Shown here: in pieces, positions 8,967 to 17,912 of the stretch
Position numbering within the stretch: the first letter of the stretch is position 1
Layout of the letters: each line of letters begins with the position of its first letter
Assembly (NCBI GenBank): GCA_021769965.1
Contig: JAETRU010000005.1
Span: forward strand, 47,555 to 111,554
Source of the DNA: Eubacterium sp.
GTDB lineage: Bacteria > Bacillota > Clostridia > Peptostreptococcales > Anaerovoracaceae
DNA length: 64,000 nt
Direction of reading: 5' to 3'
Position numbers and translations under genes: made by a program
Notes under the pieces: generated by a model
Database searches by the model: none
Told to the model about the DNA's origin: nothing
Seen by the model: only the letters and a program-made list of their open reading frames with translations

Positions 8967-10658
8967 ATGGGATTTATGACAATCAACAATAGAAAAGTAG
9001 AATTTACAGATGAAAAAAATGTGCTGACGGTCATTCGTAACGCAGGCATCGACATCCCTACTTTCTGTTATCACTCCGAATTATCCACACACGGCGCGTG
9101 CCGTCTGTGTGTAGTGGAGGATGACAAGGGAAAAGTCTTTGCTTCCTGTTCGGAAAGACCGAGAGATGGCATGAAGATTTTTACACATACCCGCAAAATT
9201 CAGCATCACAGAAAGATGGTCATCGAGCTGCTTCTGGCCGCTCACTGCAGAGACTGCACGACCTGTACAGCAAACGGCGTCTGCGATCTGCAGAATCTGG
9301 CAAACCGTCTGGGCGTGACAGATATTCGTTTTGACAACTACAGAGAGCACTATCCGCTGGATACTACGTCTCCATGCATCGTCAGAGACGCCAATAAGTG
9401 TATCCTTTGCGGTGACTGCGTGCGTATGTGCCACGAGGTAGAGGGCGTAGGCGTTCTGGGCTTTACCAACAGAGGCTCCAATATGCTGATGACCACGCCG
9501 TTTTTGAGAGATTTAAATAAAACTAACTGTGTCGGCTGCGGACAGTGCCGTGTCGTATGTCCGACCGGCGCGATCACTATCAAATATGATACAGAGCCTG
9601 TATGGAAGCTGCTGGAGGATAAGAATGTCCGCGTCGTTGCCCAGATCGCTCCGGCGGTCCGTGTGGCCATCGGCGAGGCTTTCGGCATGGAAAAAGGCGT
9701 CAATGCGCTGGGACATCTGGCTGCCGCAATGCGCTATATCGGTTTTGAAGAGGTATATGACACAGACTTCGGCGCAGACCTTACTGTAATTGAAGAGGCC
9801 GGCGAGCTGGTGGAACGGCTGAAGTCCGGTGAAAATCTGCCGCTGTTCACTTCCTGCTGCCCTGCATGGGTGAAATTCTGCGAAGACAGATATCCGCAGT
9901 TCGCGAAGCATATCTCCACCTGCCGCAGCCCGCAGCAGATGTTTGGCGCTCTGATCAAAGAAGAAGCCAGAATGAACAAGGATAAGGACAGCCGCAGAAC
10001 TGTTGTAGTCTCCATCATGCCTTGCACCGCGAAGAAAGGGGAGATCCTCCGTCCGGAACACTTTACAGACGGCGAGCAGAATGTAGATTATGTACTGACG
10101 ACCACAGAGATCGCCAGCATGATCAAGTCTACCGGCATCAATATGGCGGAGATCACGCCGGAAGCGCTTGATATGCCGTTCGGCATGTCCTCCGGCGCAG
10201 GCGCTATCTTCGGAACCACCGGCGGCGTAACAGAAGCTGTGCTTCGTTATCTGACAAAGAGCAATAAGCCTGAGGATCTGGATGAGATCAAGTTCTCCGG
10301 CGTCCGCGGCAATGATGCCATCAAAGAGGCAACTGTAAATCTTCTCGGCAGAGATGTGCGCATTGCTATCATCAATGGACTTGGAAACGCCAGCAAGGTG
10401 CTTGATGAAATGGCGGCAGGCAATGTGAAATACGATTTTGTCGAAGTCATGACCTGCAGGAACGGCTGCGTCAACGGCGGCGGACAGCCGACTTCCCTTG
10501 GTCAGGAACCGCTGACTGCTGTTGCCAGACAGAACGGTCTGTATCGTTTTGACAGCCGTTCTCAGATCAAGTCTTCCGATCAGAACCCGGTAGCATTGAA
10601 CCTGTACGATGGTATTCTGAAAGGAAAAGAACATAAGCTTCTGCATAACGAAAAATAG
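8967..10658 (+). CDS. [FeFe]-hydrogenase catalytic subunit (copy 1)
   Basis: A 563-residue catalytic subunit. Domains: N-terminal [2Fe-2S] ferredoxin domain; His-ligated [4Fe-4S] site (H-x3-C-x2-C-x5-C in HCRDCTTCTANGVC); two [4Fe-4S] clusters (CILCGDCVRMC, CVGCGQCRVVCP); then the H-cluster domain with L1 TSCCPAW, L2 MPCTAKKGE and L3 MTCRNGCVNGGGQP. All ligand cysteines are present, but L3 differs from the common MACPGGC. The start at 8967 follows AGGAGG; an upstream GTG overlapping the previous gene is less likely. No maturation genes (hydEFG) are in the window, so they must be elsewhere. Confidence 0.94.
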   Translation: MGFMTINNRKVEFTDEKNVLTVIRNAGIDIPTFCYHSELSTHGACRLCVVEDDKGKVFASCSERPRDGMKIFTHTRKIQHHRKMVIELLLAAHCRDCTTCTANGVCDLQNLANRLGVTDIRFDNYREHYPLDTTSPCIVRDANKCILCGDCVRMCHEVEGVGVLGFTNRGSNMLMTTPFLRDLNKTNCVGCGQCRVVCPTGAITIKYDTEPVWKLLEDKNVRVVAQIAPAVRVAIGEAFGMEKGVNALGHLAAAMRYIGFEEVYDTDFGADLTVIEEAGELVERLKSGENLPLFTSCCPAWVKFCEDRYPQFAKHISTCRSPQQMFGALIKEEARMNKDKDSRRTVVVSIMPCTAKKGEILRPEHFTDGEQNVDYVLTTTEIASMIKSTGINMAEITPEALDMPFGMSSGAGAIFGTTGGVTEAVLRYLTKSNKPEDLDEIKFSGVRGNDAIKEATVNLLGRDVRIAIINGLGNASKVLDEMAAGNVKYDFVEVMTCRNGCVNGGGQPTSLGQEPLTAVARQNGLYRFDSRSQIKSSDQNPVALNLYDGILKGKEHKLLHNEK

Positions 10659-10668
10659 AAAATCACTT

Positions 10669-10701
10669 CCTGCCTGGATGAAGTTCCGGGCAGGATTTTT
10701 T
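10669..10701 (+). terminator. Terminator after the first hydrogenase operon
   Basis: CCTGCC (10669-10674) pairs with GGCAGG (10689-10694), followed by A and T6. Confidence 0.88.
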
Positions 10702-10757
10702 CAATTGTACAAAAATAAAAATGTTGAGTTTATTTTTTGAAGTTAGACACAAAAAAC

Positions 10758-10775
10758 TATTTAATTCGTTAAAAA
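10758..10775. promoter_or_regulatory. Possible Rex-like operator
   Basis: TATTTAA-TTCG-TTAAAAA resembles the Rex consensus TTGTTAA-N4-TTAACAA at 11 of 14 half-site positions. The surrounding AT-rich sequence makes chance matches likely. Confidence 0.3.
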
Positions 10776-10786
10776 ATTTGTCGAAA
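10774..10786 (+). promoter_or_regulatory. Spo0A box upstream of the second hydrogenase operon
   Basis: AAATTTGTCGAAA contains the exact 0A-box core TGTCGAA. The identical 13-mer recurs at 18908 and, inverted, at 50320. The box lies about 15-25 bp upstream of the proposed -35. Confidence 0.6.
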
Positions 10787-10799
10787 ATCAAACAAATAG

Positions 10800-10828
10800 T
10801 TGAAGTTTCAAACTTTTTGTGCTAAAAT
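10800..10828 (+). promoter_or_regulatory. Promoter for the second hydrogenase operon
   Basis: TTGAAG (10800-10805), 17 nt, TAAAAT (10823-10828). The start codon is at 10883. Confidence 0.55.
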
Positions 10829-10846
10829 TAGTAAAACAATTAACAA
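10829..10846. promoter_or_regulatory. Possible Rex-like operator overlapping the transcription start
   Basis: TAGTAAA-ACAA-TTAACAA: the right half is a perfect Rex half-site and the left half matches 5 of 7. It lies immediately after the -10, where a redox repressor would block initiation. Rex control of hydrogenase genes is known in Clostridia; the site itself is inference. Confidence 0.4.
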
Positions 10847-10882
10847 AAGTCACTATATTCTATTTTTTCGAAGGAGAGAAAC

Positions 10883-11368
10883 ATGTGTAACTGCAAAGAA
10901 ATGACTGAAAAGTTCGCGCAGCTTGATGAGATCATCGAAAAGCACAAAGATGAAAGAGGCGCGCTGATTCCTATCCTCCATGAGGCACAGGAAGTCTTCG
11001 GTTACCTGCCGTACGAAGTGCAGGAACGGATCGCTGACGGACTGGGTATTTCCATGGCAAAGGTTTACGGCGTCGTAACTTTCTATTCCCAGTTTTCATT
11101 GAAGCAGAAAGGCAAATACAAGATCAATGTCTGTCTGGGAACTGCCTGCTATGTAAAAGGTGCCGGAGATATTCTGGGTAAATTTCTGGAGCGGCTTTCC
11201 ATCGATGTTGGGGAATGCACACCAGACGGAAAATTCTCCCTGGATTCCTGCCGGTGCATTGGCGCCTGCGGTCTTGCTCCTGTAGTCACCATCAACGATG
11301 AGGTTTATGGAAGACTGACTCCGGAGCAGGTGGACGAGATCATGAATCAGTATGAGTGTATGGAATAG
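10883..11368 (+). CDS. NADH-linked [FeFe]-hydrogenase small subunit, NuoE-like (copy 2)
   Basis: A 161-residue thioredoxin-fold [2Fe-2S] subunit. Ligand motifs are CLGTAC (C-x4-C) and CIGAC (C-x3-C), with the family segments LIPILHEAQEVFGYLP and GISMAKVYGVVTFYSQF. The start follows AAGGAGAG. It opens a second hydC-hydB-hydA operon lying directly downstream of the first, with the same order but clearly diverged sequence, so this is an old paralogue pair rather than a recent duplication. Its promoter region carries a Spo0A box and Rex-like sequences that copy 1 lacks. Confidence 0.93.
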   Translation: MCNCKEMTEKFAQLDEIIEKHKDERGALIPILHEAQEVFGYLPYEVQERIADGLGISMAKVYGVVTFYSQFSLKQKGKYKINVCLGTACYVKGAGDILGKFLERLSIDVGECTPDGKFSLDSCRCIGACGLAPVVTINDEVYGRLTPEQVDEIMNQYECME

Positions 11369-11380
11369 CGGGAGGAAACG

Positions 11381-13216
11381 ATGGTTAAGACAATCAAAGA
11401 CATCCAGAAGATAAAAGAAGATACTTTAAAGTCTTTTGGCAACAGAATCGGAAACGATGATAACAAGATTTACATAATGACCTGCTGCGGTACAGGATGT
11501 ACCTCATCAGGCGCAATCAAAAATAGAGAAAAGCTCAATGAGCTGATGGAAAGAGACGGGCTGCAGGATCGGGTACAGTTTGTACAGACCGGCTGCTTCG
11601 GTCTCTGCGCGGAGGGACCGATCCTGATGGTCTATCCGGAAAATGTCATGTACACCAATGTTACGCCGGATGACATCAACGAGATCTGGGAAGCTCACAT
11701 CAAAAACGGCAGAGTCGTAGAACGTTTGAAATCCGAAAATGAACTGGACTTCTTCTCCAAGCAGATGAGAATCGCGCTGAGAAACTGCGGCAGGATCGAT
11801 CCTGAAAACATCGACGAATACATCGCATATGACGGATACGAAGCCCTGGCAAAGGTGCTGACCGAGATGGAACCGGAAGATGTCATCAAAACCATGAAGG
11901 ACGCAGGTCTGCGCGGCAGAGGCGGCGGCGGTTTCCCAACCGGCGTAAAATGGCAGTTTGCAGCTGACCAGCAGGAAAAAGAGAAATATGTAGTATGTAA
12001 CGCTGACGAAGGCGACCCGGGCGCGTTTATGGACAGATCCGTTCTGGAAGGCGACCCGCATGCGGTGATCGAGGCTATGGCGATCGCAGGCTATGCCATC
12101 GGCGCGTCACAGGGTTATGTATATGTTCGTGCGGAATATCCGATCGCGGTACAGAGACTGGGCCTCGCCATCAAGCAGGCGAGAGAGTACGGACTGCTCG
12201 GCGACAACGTACTGGGACTGAAATTTAAATTTGATCTGGATATCAGACTGGGCGCAGGCGCTTTTGTCTGCGGTGAAGAAACAGCGCTGCTGACATCCAT
12301 CGAAGGAAACAGAGGCGAGCCTAGACTGAAACCGCCGTTCCCGGCAGTAGAAGGTCTCTTCGCGAAGCCTACGATCATCAACAATGTAGAGACCCTTGCC
12401 AATATTCCGCAGATCATCAACAAAGGCGCGGACTGGTTTGCAGGGATAGGCACAGAGAAATCCCACGGAACCAAAGTCTTCGCTCTCGGCGGAAAAATCA
12501 ACAACACCGGACTTGTGGAAGTACCGATGGGTACGACCCTGCGCGAGATCATTTATGAGATCGGCGGCGGTATTCCAAACGGAAAGAAGTTTAAGGCAGT
12601 GCAGACCGGCGGACCTTCCGGCGGATGTATTCCGGCAGAATTCCTTGACAGCCCGATCGACTATGACTCTCTGATCGAACTGCAGTCCATGATGGGATCC
12701 GGCGGTATGATCGTTATGGATGAGGATACCTGTATGGTAGACATCGCGAAATTCTATCTGGAATTTACGGTAGATGAATCCTGCGGAAAATGCCCTCCTT
12801 GCCGTATCGGCACCAAGCGGATGCTGGAGATCCTGACGAAGATCACTGACGGAAAAGGCAGCCTGGAAGATCTGGATGAACTGGAATATCTGGCAAAGAA
12901 CATCAAGAAGGGCGCTCTTTGCGGTCTGGGTCAGACAGCGCCAAACCCGGTACTGTCCACGCTGAAGTATTTCCGCGATGAATATGAAGCCCATGTAGTA
13001 GAGAAAAAATGTCCGGCCGGCGTATGCGTATCAATGCTGCGGTTTGTCATTCACGATGAACTTTGTAAGCATTGCGGTCTTTGCGCGAAGAATTGTCCTG
13101 CACAGTGTATTACCGGCAGCAAGACAACACCTTACGTTATCGACAACGAAAAATGTCTCAAATGCGGCGTCTGCATGGAAAAATGTCCGTTTAAGGCTAT
13201 CATGAAGAACGCATAA
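11381..13216 (+). CDS. NADH-linked [FeFe]-hydrogenase flavin subunit, NuoF-like (copy 2)
   Basis: A 611-residue NAD(H)/FMN subunit. It has an N-terminal [2Fe-2S] thioredoxin-like domain (CCGTGCTSSG, GCFGLC), FMN/NADH motifs GRGGGGFPTGVKW and NADEGDPGAFMDR, and the standard CGEETALLTSIEGNRG. The [4Fe-4S] motif is SCGKCPPCRIGTKRM. The C-terminal two-cluster ferredoxin domain reads CKHCGLCAKNCP and CLKCGVCMEKCP. All canonical residues are retained, so this is the more conventional of the two paralogues. SD GGGAGG. It lies 12 nt after the small-subunit gene. Confidence 0.94.
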   Translation: MVKTIKDIQKIKEDTLKSFGNRIGNDDNKIYIMTCCGTGCTSSGAIKNREKLNELMERDGLQDRVQFVQTGCFGLCAEGPILMVYPENVMYTNVTPDDINEIWEAHIKNGRVVERLKSENELDFFSKQMRIALRNCGRIDPENIDEYIAYDGYEALAKVLTEMEPEDVIKTMKDAGLRGRGGGGFPTGVKWQFAADQQEKEKYVVCNADEGDPGAFMDRSVLEGDPHAVIEAMAIAGYAIGASQGYVYVRAEYPIAVQRLGLAIKQAREYGLLGDNVLGLKFKFDLDIRLGAGAFVCGEETALLTSIEGNRGEPRLKPPFPAVEGLFAKPTIINNVETLANIPQIINKGADWFAGIGTEKSHGTKVFALGGKINNTGLVEVPMGTTLREIIYEIGGGIPNGKKFKAVQTGGPSGGCIPAEFLDSPIDYDSLIELQSMMGSGGMIVMDEDTCMVDIAKFYLEFTVDESCGKCPPCRIGTKRMLEILTKITDGKGSLEDLDELEYLAKNIKKGALCGLGQTAPNPVLSTLKYFRDEYEAHVVEKKCPAGVCVSMLRFVIHDELCKHCGLCAKNCPAQCITGSKTTPYVIDNEKCLKCGVCMEKCPFKAIMKNA

Positions 13217-13232
13217 ACTGGAGGGCTGAATA

Positions 13233-14990
13233 ATGAAAAACAAGAAAAGAGTACAATTAACCATAGACGGCATGGATGTCAACGTGCCTGAAGATTATAC
13301 CATACTGCAGGCGGCGAAACAGGTCAATATCAAAATCCCGACTTTATGTTTTCTGAAGGACGTCTGCGAGATCGGATGCTGCCGTATGTGCCTGGTTGAA
13401 GTAGAAGGCGCAAAGAACTGGCAGGCTTCCTGCGTGCAGAAAGTCGCTGACGGCATGGTTGTAAAAACCCACACCCCGGATATTCTCAACTTCAGAAAGA
13501 AGAATCTGGAACTGATTCTTTCCAACCACCCGGCAATGTGCCAGAGCTGTAACAGAGGATCTACAGGCTGCGAGCTGAAAACTTTAGCAAACACCATGGA
13601 TACTGAATTTGCAAACTATGCAAAGAATCAGGAAATCGTAACTGCAAATCAGGTTATGGAAATCGACAACGGCATTTCCATCATGCGTGACCCGAACCGC
13701 TGCATTCTCTGCAGAAGATGTATCAGCGTCTGTCACAACGTACAGACTGTCGGCGCAATCGACGTCATCAACAGAGGCTTCAGCACAGTGGTAAGCACCA
13801 CCTTTAACCGTCCGATTGACGAGTCGAAATGCGTCAACTGCGGACAGTGCATCAATGTTTGTCCAACCGGCGCGCTTCAGGAACACTCCAGCCTTGATGA
13901 ACTTTGGGAAATCATGAAAGACCCTGCTAAACACGTTGTAGTGCAGACAGCACCGGCTGTCAGGGCGGCTCTTGGCGAAGAATTCGATATGCCGCTGGGC
14001 ACAGATGTGACCGGAAAGATGGTAACCGCGCTGCGCATGATTGGCTTTGACAAAGTATTTGATACAGATACCGGCGCTGACCTTACGATTATGGAAGAGG
14101 GAACAGAACTTCTGGATCGCTTGAACAACGGCGGAAAGCTGCCTCTGATTACATCCTGCTCACCGGGCTGGATTAAGTTCTGTGAGCATTTCTTCCCGGA
14201 TATGCTGGATAATCTGTCTTCCTGCAAATCTCCGCACGAAATGCTGGGTGCGATGATTAAGTCCTATTATGCTGAAAAAGCAGGCATCGACCCAGCAAAC
14301 ATTGTAGTAGTTTCTGTAATGCCTTGTACAGCAAAGAAATTCGAGGCCCAGAGAGAGGAACTGGCAGCAAACGGCTATCCGGATGTCGATCTGGTTTTGA
14401 CTACCAGAGAGCTTGCTAAGGCAATTCAGGCTTTCGGTATCGATTTCCCTGCACTGCCTGACAGCGACTTTGACAATCCTCTTGGTGTTTCCACCGGTGC
14501 GGCAACTATCTTTGGCGCGACCGGCGGCGTTATGGAAGCAGCACTGCGTACTGTGGCTGACATCATTACCGGTGAAAGTTCGGATTCTATCGATTACATG
14601 GACGTACGCGGAAAAGAAAAGGGAATCAAGGAAGTGGAACTTACCATTGGCGATGTGAAATTGAAAGCAGCTGCCGCCCATGGTCTTGGCAACGCAAGAA
14701 AGCTGATGGAAAGAATTCAGGCAGGCGAACATTTTGACTTTGTAGAAGTCATGGCTTGTCCTGGTGGCTGTGTCAACGGCGGCGGTCAGCCGCAGCAGCC
14801 ATCTTCTGTCCGCAACTGGATGGATTTGGGCGCAGAAAGAGCGAAGGCGCTGTATAAGAGTGACCACGAAAGCTTCGTGAGAAAATCTCACAAGAACCCG
14901 GTAATCAAAGAAATCTACAAGACTTATCTGGAAAAACCAGGCAGTGAAAAGGCGCATCACCTGCTTCACACCCATTATCATGCAAGATAA
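13233..14990 (+). CDS. [FeFe]-hydrogenase catalytic subunit (copy 2)
   Basis: A 585-residue catalytic subunit with the same domain order as copy 1: [2Fe-2S] domain; His-Cys3 [4Fe-4S] (HPAMCQSCNRGSTGC); two ferredoxin clusters (CILCRRCISVC, CVNCGQCINVCP); and the H-cluster domain. L1 reads TSCSPGW near residue 306, with Ser at the second position of the usual Cys-Cys pair. L2 is MPCTAKKFE and L3 is MACPGGCVNGGGQP. From memory the TSCSPGW variant is found in multimeric NAD(P)-linked enzymes of this type, so it may be a subfamily trait. The SD GGAGGG and the 16-nt gap to the flavin subunit show translation from the same operon. Confidence 0.93.
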   Translation: MKNKKRVQLTIDGMDVNVPEDYTILQAAKQVNIKIPTLCFLKDVCEIGCCRMCLVEVEGAKNWQASCVQKVADGMVVKTHTPDILNFRKKNLELILSNHPAMCQSCNRGSTGCELKTLANTMDTEFANYAKNQEIVTANQVMEIDNGISIMRDPNRCILCRRCISVCHNVQTVGAIDVINRGFSTVVSTTFNRPIDESKCVNCGQCINVCPTGALQEHSSLDELWEIMKDPAKHVVVQTAPAVRAALGEEFDMPLGTDVTGKMVTALRMIGFDKVFDTDTGADLTIMEEGTELLDRLNNGGKLPLITSCSPGWIKFCEHFFPDMLDNLSSCKSPHEMLGAMIKSYYAEKAGIDPANIVVVSVMPCTAKKFEAQREELAANGYPDVDLVLTTRELAKAIQAFGIDFPALPDSDFDNPLGVSTGAATIFGATGGVMEAALRTVADIITGESSDSIDYMDVRGKEKGIKEVELTIGDVKLKAAAAHGLGNARKLMERIQAGEHFDFVEVMACPGGCVNGGGQPQQPSSVRNWMDLGAERAKALYKSDHESFVRKSHKNPVIKEIYKTYLEKPGSEKAHHLLHTHYHAR

Positions 14991-15024
14991 CTGTGAATAC
15001 CTGATATAGTGACATATATGCTCG

Positions 15025-15058
15025 AAAAACGCCCCAGGCCTGCCGCCGGGGCGTTTTT
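15025..15058 (+). terminator. Terminator after the second hydrogenase operon
   Basis: The 11-bp perfect stem AAAAACGCCCC / GGGGCGTTTTT (15025-15035 and 15048-15058) ends in T5. Confidence 0.93.
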
Positions 15059-15128
15059 CCGCGCAAAAAAGAGATGTAAGATTCGGCCGGAGTGTGGTAT
15101 GATATAGCTACCGAGAGGAGGTCATGTA

Positions 15129-16229
15129 ATGTTTGGAAGTAACAAAATCAGAGACTTATTGAAAGTAGATGTAAAAAGCTACGCGGATCATACGCCTCAG
15201 CCCGATGCCAATTCCCTGGATTGCAGCCTGGGGATCAATCCCTATGGATTTCCGGATAAAGCGGTGGAAGTCATCAGAAATTTTGATGTGAACCGGCTGT
15301 ACCAGTATCCACACGGAGACGAGGCAAAAACCGCGGTGGTGGATTACTGGGCAGGAAAGGCAGACATTGAGCCGGAAAATGTGGTCATGACGGACGGAAG
15401 CATTTCTGCTTTGTGCCTTTTGATCAATGTTTTTGCCGCGCAGGACTCTGAGGTGGTCTGTTTTCTGCCGACCTTCACCAGCGTGGTGGAGTACGCCAGG
15501 ATGATGGGCATGAGAGTCAACGGGGTAAAAACGCGGGAAGAAGAAAATTACAGAGAAAATGTGGACGAACTGATCGGGAGGATCACAGAGCAGACCACTC
15601 TGGTGTACCTTGACAATCCCAACAATCCCACTGGTCAGACTCTGACTTTGGATGAGATGCGGAGAGTTCTGGAAAAATGCGAGGCCCTGGGCGTGTACTG
15701 CATCATCGACGAAGCCTATGCGGACTTTATTACTGTAGAGGAATCCGCTGTCAATCTGGGGCCGGAGTTTAAATGCATGATCTCCGTCAGGACTTTTTCA
15801 AAGGGCTGGGGGCTGGCGGGGGCCAGAGCCGGCTATATCATTACCAATAAGGAACTGGTGGAATTTATCGGCAAGATCAGCAACCCGTATATGATGAACG
15901 AGGTGTCGCGGGCGCTGACCTCTGAGATCCTGAAAAACCCGGTGCAGCCGTGTGCCCACGGCATCGATTTCGCGATCATAAAAGGTGCCCTGCGGGATGC
16001 CTGCGGCGATGAGATCATCATGGCGGAGACCGACGACCGGGTTCCGATCTGTCTGCTGAGACATACTGATGAGAGCATAGACCTGCAGGAATATCTGATG
16101 AAGCAGAACGTTCTCACCTGCAGCGGTGAAGAATTTGAACCCATGGGGAAGAACTGCGTCAGATTGAGGGTTCCGACCATCTCAGAAGCAGGGAAGCTGA
16201 TCATGGCTTTCAGAAGGCTGGGAAAGTAG
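15129..16229 (+). CDS. Class I/II pyridoxal-phosphate aminotransferase (HisC/CobD-like)
   Basis: A 366-residue cytosolic PLP enzyme. Family motifs: the LDNPNNPTGQ loop, the IIDEAYADF aspartate that holds the PLP ring nitrogen, and SKGWGLAGARAGY with the PLP-binding Lys. Overall it looks like histidinol-phosphate aminotransferase or L-threonine-O-3-phosphate decarboxylase (CobD). No his or cob genes are nearby, so a general amino-acid aminotransferase in fermentation is equally possible. It is translated from the ATG at 15129 after GAGAGGAGG. It stands alone between two terminators. Confidence 0.85.
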   Translation: MFGSNKIRDLLKVDVKSYADHTPQPDANSLDCSLGINPYGFPDKAVEVIRNFDVNRLYQYPHGDEAKTAVVDYWAGKADIEPENVVMTDGSISALCLLINVFAAQDSEVVCFLPTFTSVVEYARMMGMRVNGVKTREEENYRENVDELIGRITEQTTLVYLDNPNNPTGQTLTLDEMRRVLEKCEALGVYCIIDEAYADFITVEESAVNLGPEFKCMISVRTFSKGWGLAGARAGYIITNKELVEFIGKISNPYMMNEVSRALTSEILKNPVQPCAHGIDFAIIKGALRDACGDEIIMAETDDRVPICLLRHTDESIDLQEYLMKQNVLTCSGEEFEPMGKNCVRLRVPTISEAGKLIMAFRRLGK

Positions 16230-16256
16230 AAGAAAATGAATAAACGCAAAAGAATG

Positions 16257-16294
16257 CTCCCGGCAAAAACCGCATGAACCGGGAGTTTTCTTTT
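16257..16294 (+). terminator. Terminator after the HisC-like aminotransferase
   Basis: CTCCCGG (16257-16263) pairs with CCGGGAG (16279-16285), then TTTTCTTTT. Confidence 0.88.
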
Positions 16295-16299
16295 GTTCT

Positions 16300-16613
16300 G
16301 CCCTATTCTTTCGAAAATGAAGGGAAATAGGGCGTTTTTTAATGACTGTGATGCTGAATCTGCCTCAATTGTGCTTAAAAGCAGCGCATTAGGGCGGGAA
16401 AGAAATCGAAAAATGTATGTATAAAGTATAAATGGGAAAATACACAAGCAAAATTATGAGATGATTAAACATAAAAGTAAATTTATAGAATCAAAAGCCA
16501 TTTGCCCTGAGCAAATCGTGCCCTAATTGAAAGAAAATGGAGCCAAATAGGGCGATTTGATCCCCGGACACTAAAAAAACCGCACTATTGACAGGAAAAT
16601 GAAGCGATTTGCG
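16300..16613. repeat. Three diverged copies of a GCCCTA...TAGGGCG hairpin repeat
   Basis: Copy 1 (16300-16334) and copy 2 (16520-16554) are both 35 nt and align without gaps at about 27 positions. They share GCCCTA, an internal GAAAATG core and AAATAGGGCG, and each folds back on itself. Copy 2 has an extra outer stem, CAAATCG/CGATTTG. A third, degenerate copy (16582-16613) keeps the register through the GAAAATGAAG core but loses the right arm. The roughly 440-nt gap before the YkvI-like gene otherwise shows nothing recognisable. Confidence 0.6.
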
Positions 16614-16734
16614 ACGAATTCCCTTTTATCATTGAAGCTGAGCTGTGGAAATCACATAGCACCCTGCGTCAGGTAGGTTATTTTTCCTTCCCGCATCGCA
16701 TAGGATAGAGCAGGACAGGGAGGCGCTATCTATT

Positions 16735-17910
16735 ATGAAAGAAAAGGGAAAAGTCAGTCCGCTTAGGGTGGTCAAATATGCCGGGGCGTACATCGCCTTT
16801 GAGATCGGCTCGGGATTTGCCACGGGTCAGGAGATTCTGCAGTTTTATACGTCTTACGGCGTTTACAGTATCGGCGCGGCGCTGATCAGCATGGTGCTGT
16901 TCGCCTGGGTCGGGGCTTCCGTCATGAAAGCCGGATATGAACAGGCGCGTCTTCCCGGCAGCGCTGCCGCGAAGCCCTATCAGCTGCTGTGCGGGCCTGC
17001 AGCCGGAACCTTTTTTGAGTATTTTGTCATCTGCTATCTTTTCGCCGTGCTGGCCGTCATGGTGTCCGGCGCGGGCGCTTCTCTCCAGTCATATTTTGAC
17101 GTGCCCTACTATATCGGCGGCCTGCTCATGGTCCTGCTGGTCTTCCTGGCATTCGCTTTCGGACTGTCCCGCCTCATCGATGTGGTAGGCGCCATGGGGC
17201 CACTGATCATCGGATTTACCATTTTCGTGGCTCTATGTGCTGTTTTGTCATCAAAGGGTGTCAGTCCGGGCTTTTTCAGCGATGCTGATGTGAGCGGTCT
17301 TAGCAGCCTGAAGCCTGCTTCGCAGTGGTGGCTGAGCGGCATCCTATATGTAGCGTACAATGTGTTAAGCTCCATCGCCTTTCTCATGGCACTGGGAAAA
17401 GACGCCGCTTCATCCCGGGAAGCGGCGGCCGGCGGCATTCTGGGCGGCGTGATGCTTATGGTCACGGTACTGTTTATGAATACAGCCCTCGCGCTGCATC
17501 TGGATGAAGTGTCTGAAAGCGTCGTGCCTGCGCTGGAACTGGCAAAGCACATCTCGCCGGCAGCGGGGATGATCTTTGTCATAGTTATGATCCTGGGAAT
17601 CTTTTCTACAGCCGCGCCCATGCTGTGGACCATCTGCGACAGTCTGGCAGAACCGGGAAAGGGCGCGCTGATCCTGGCTTTGCTGGTCAGTCTGGACGCG
17701 CTGATCCTGGGCCAGCTGCCCTTTGACCGGCTGATCGCAGTGATCTATCCGTATACCGGATATCTGGGCCTGATCCTCCTGGCCGGCATTGCCAGATATC
17801 AGTACAGAAACAGAATTCGCCGGAGGCGTCAAAAAAGCGTCCCTCACGCCGTACATGCCGGGCAGCATGGGACAGCGGGACGGACGCCCTTTGATAAACG
17901 GAATATGTAA
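16735..17910 (+). CDS. YkvI-type membrane protein (LeuT-fold transporter-like)
   Basis: A 391-residue polytopic membrane protein with about ten hydrophobic segments. The N-terminal GSGFATGQEILQFY segment, with its unwound-helix glycines, is the hallmark of the YkvI family, distantly related to amino-acid carriers of the APC superfamily. The substrate is unknown. The C-terminal tail is basic (RNRIRRRRQK). GGGAGG precedes the ATG. The gene converges on the GntR regulator with only 2 nt between the stop codons. The neighbouring genes for amino-acid use fit, but do not prove, an amino-acid transport role. Confidence 0.82.
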   Translation: MKEKGKVSPLRVVKYAGAYIAFEIGSGFATGQEILQFYTSYGVYSIGAALISMVLFAWVGASVMKAGYEQARLPGSAAAKPYQLLCGPAAGTFFEYFVICYLFAVLAVMVSGAGASLQSYFDVPYYIGGLLMVLLVFLAFAFGLSRLIDVVGAMGPLIIGFTIFVALCAVLSSKGVSPGFFSDADVSGLSSLKPASQWWLSGILYVAYNVLSSIAFLMALGKDAASSREAAAGGILGGVMLMVTVLFMNTALALHLDEVSESVVPALELAKHISPAAGMIFVIVMILGIFSTAAPMLWTICDSLAEPGKGALILALLVSLDALILGQLPFDRLIAVIYPYTGYLGLILLAGIARYQYRNRIRRRRQKSVPHAVHAGQHGTAGRTPFDKRNM

Positions 17911-17912
17911 GT

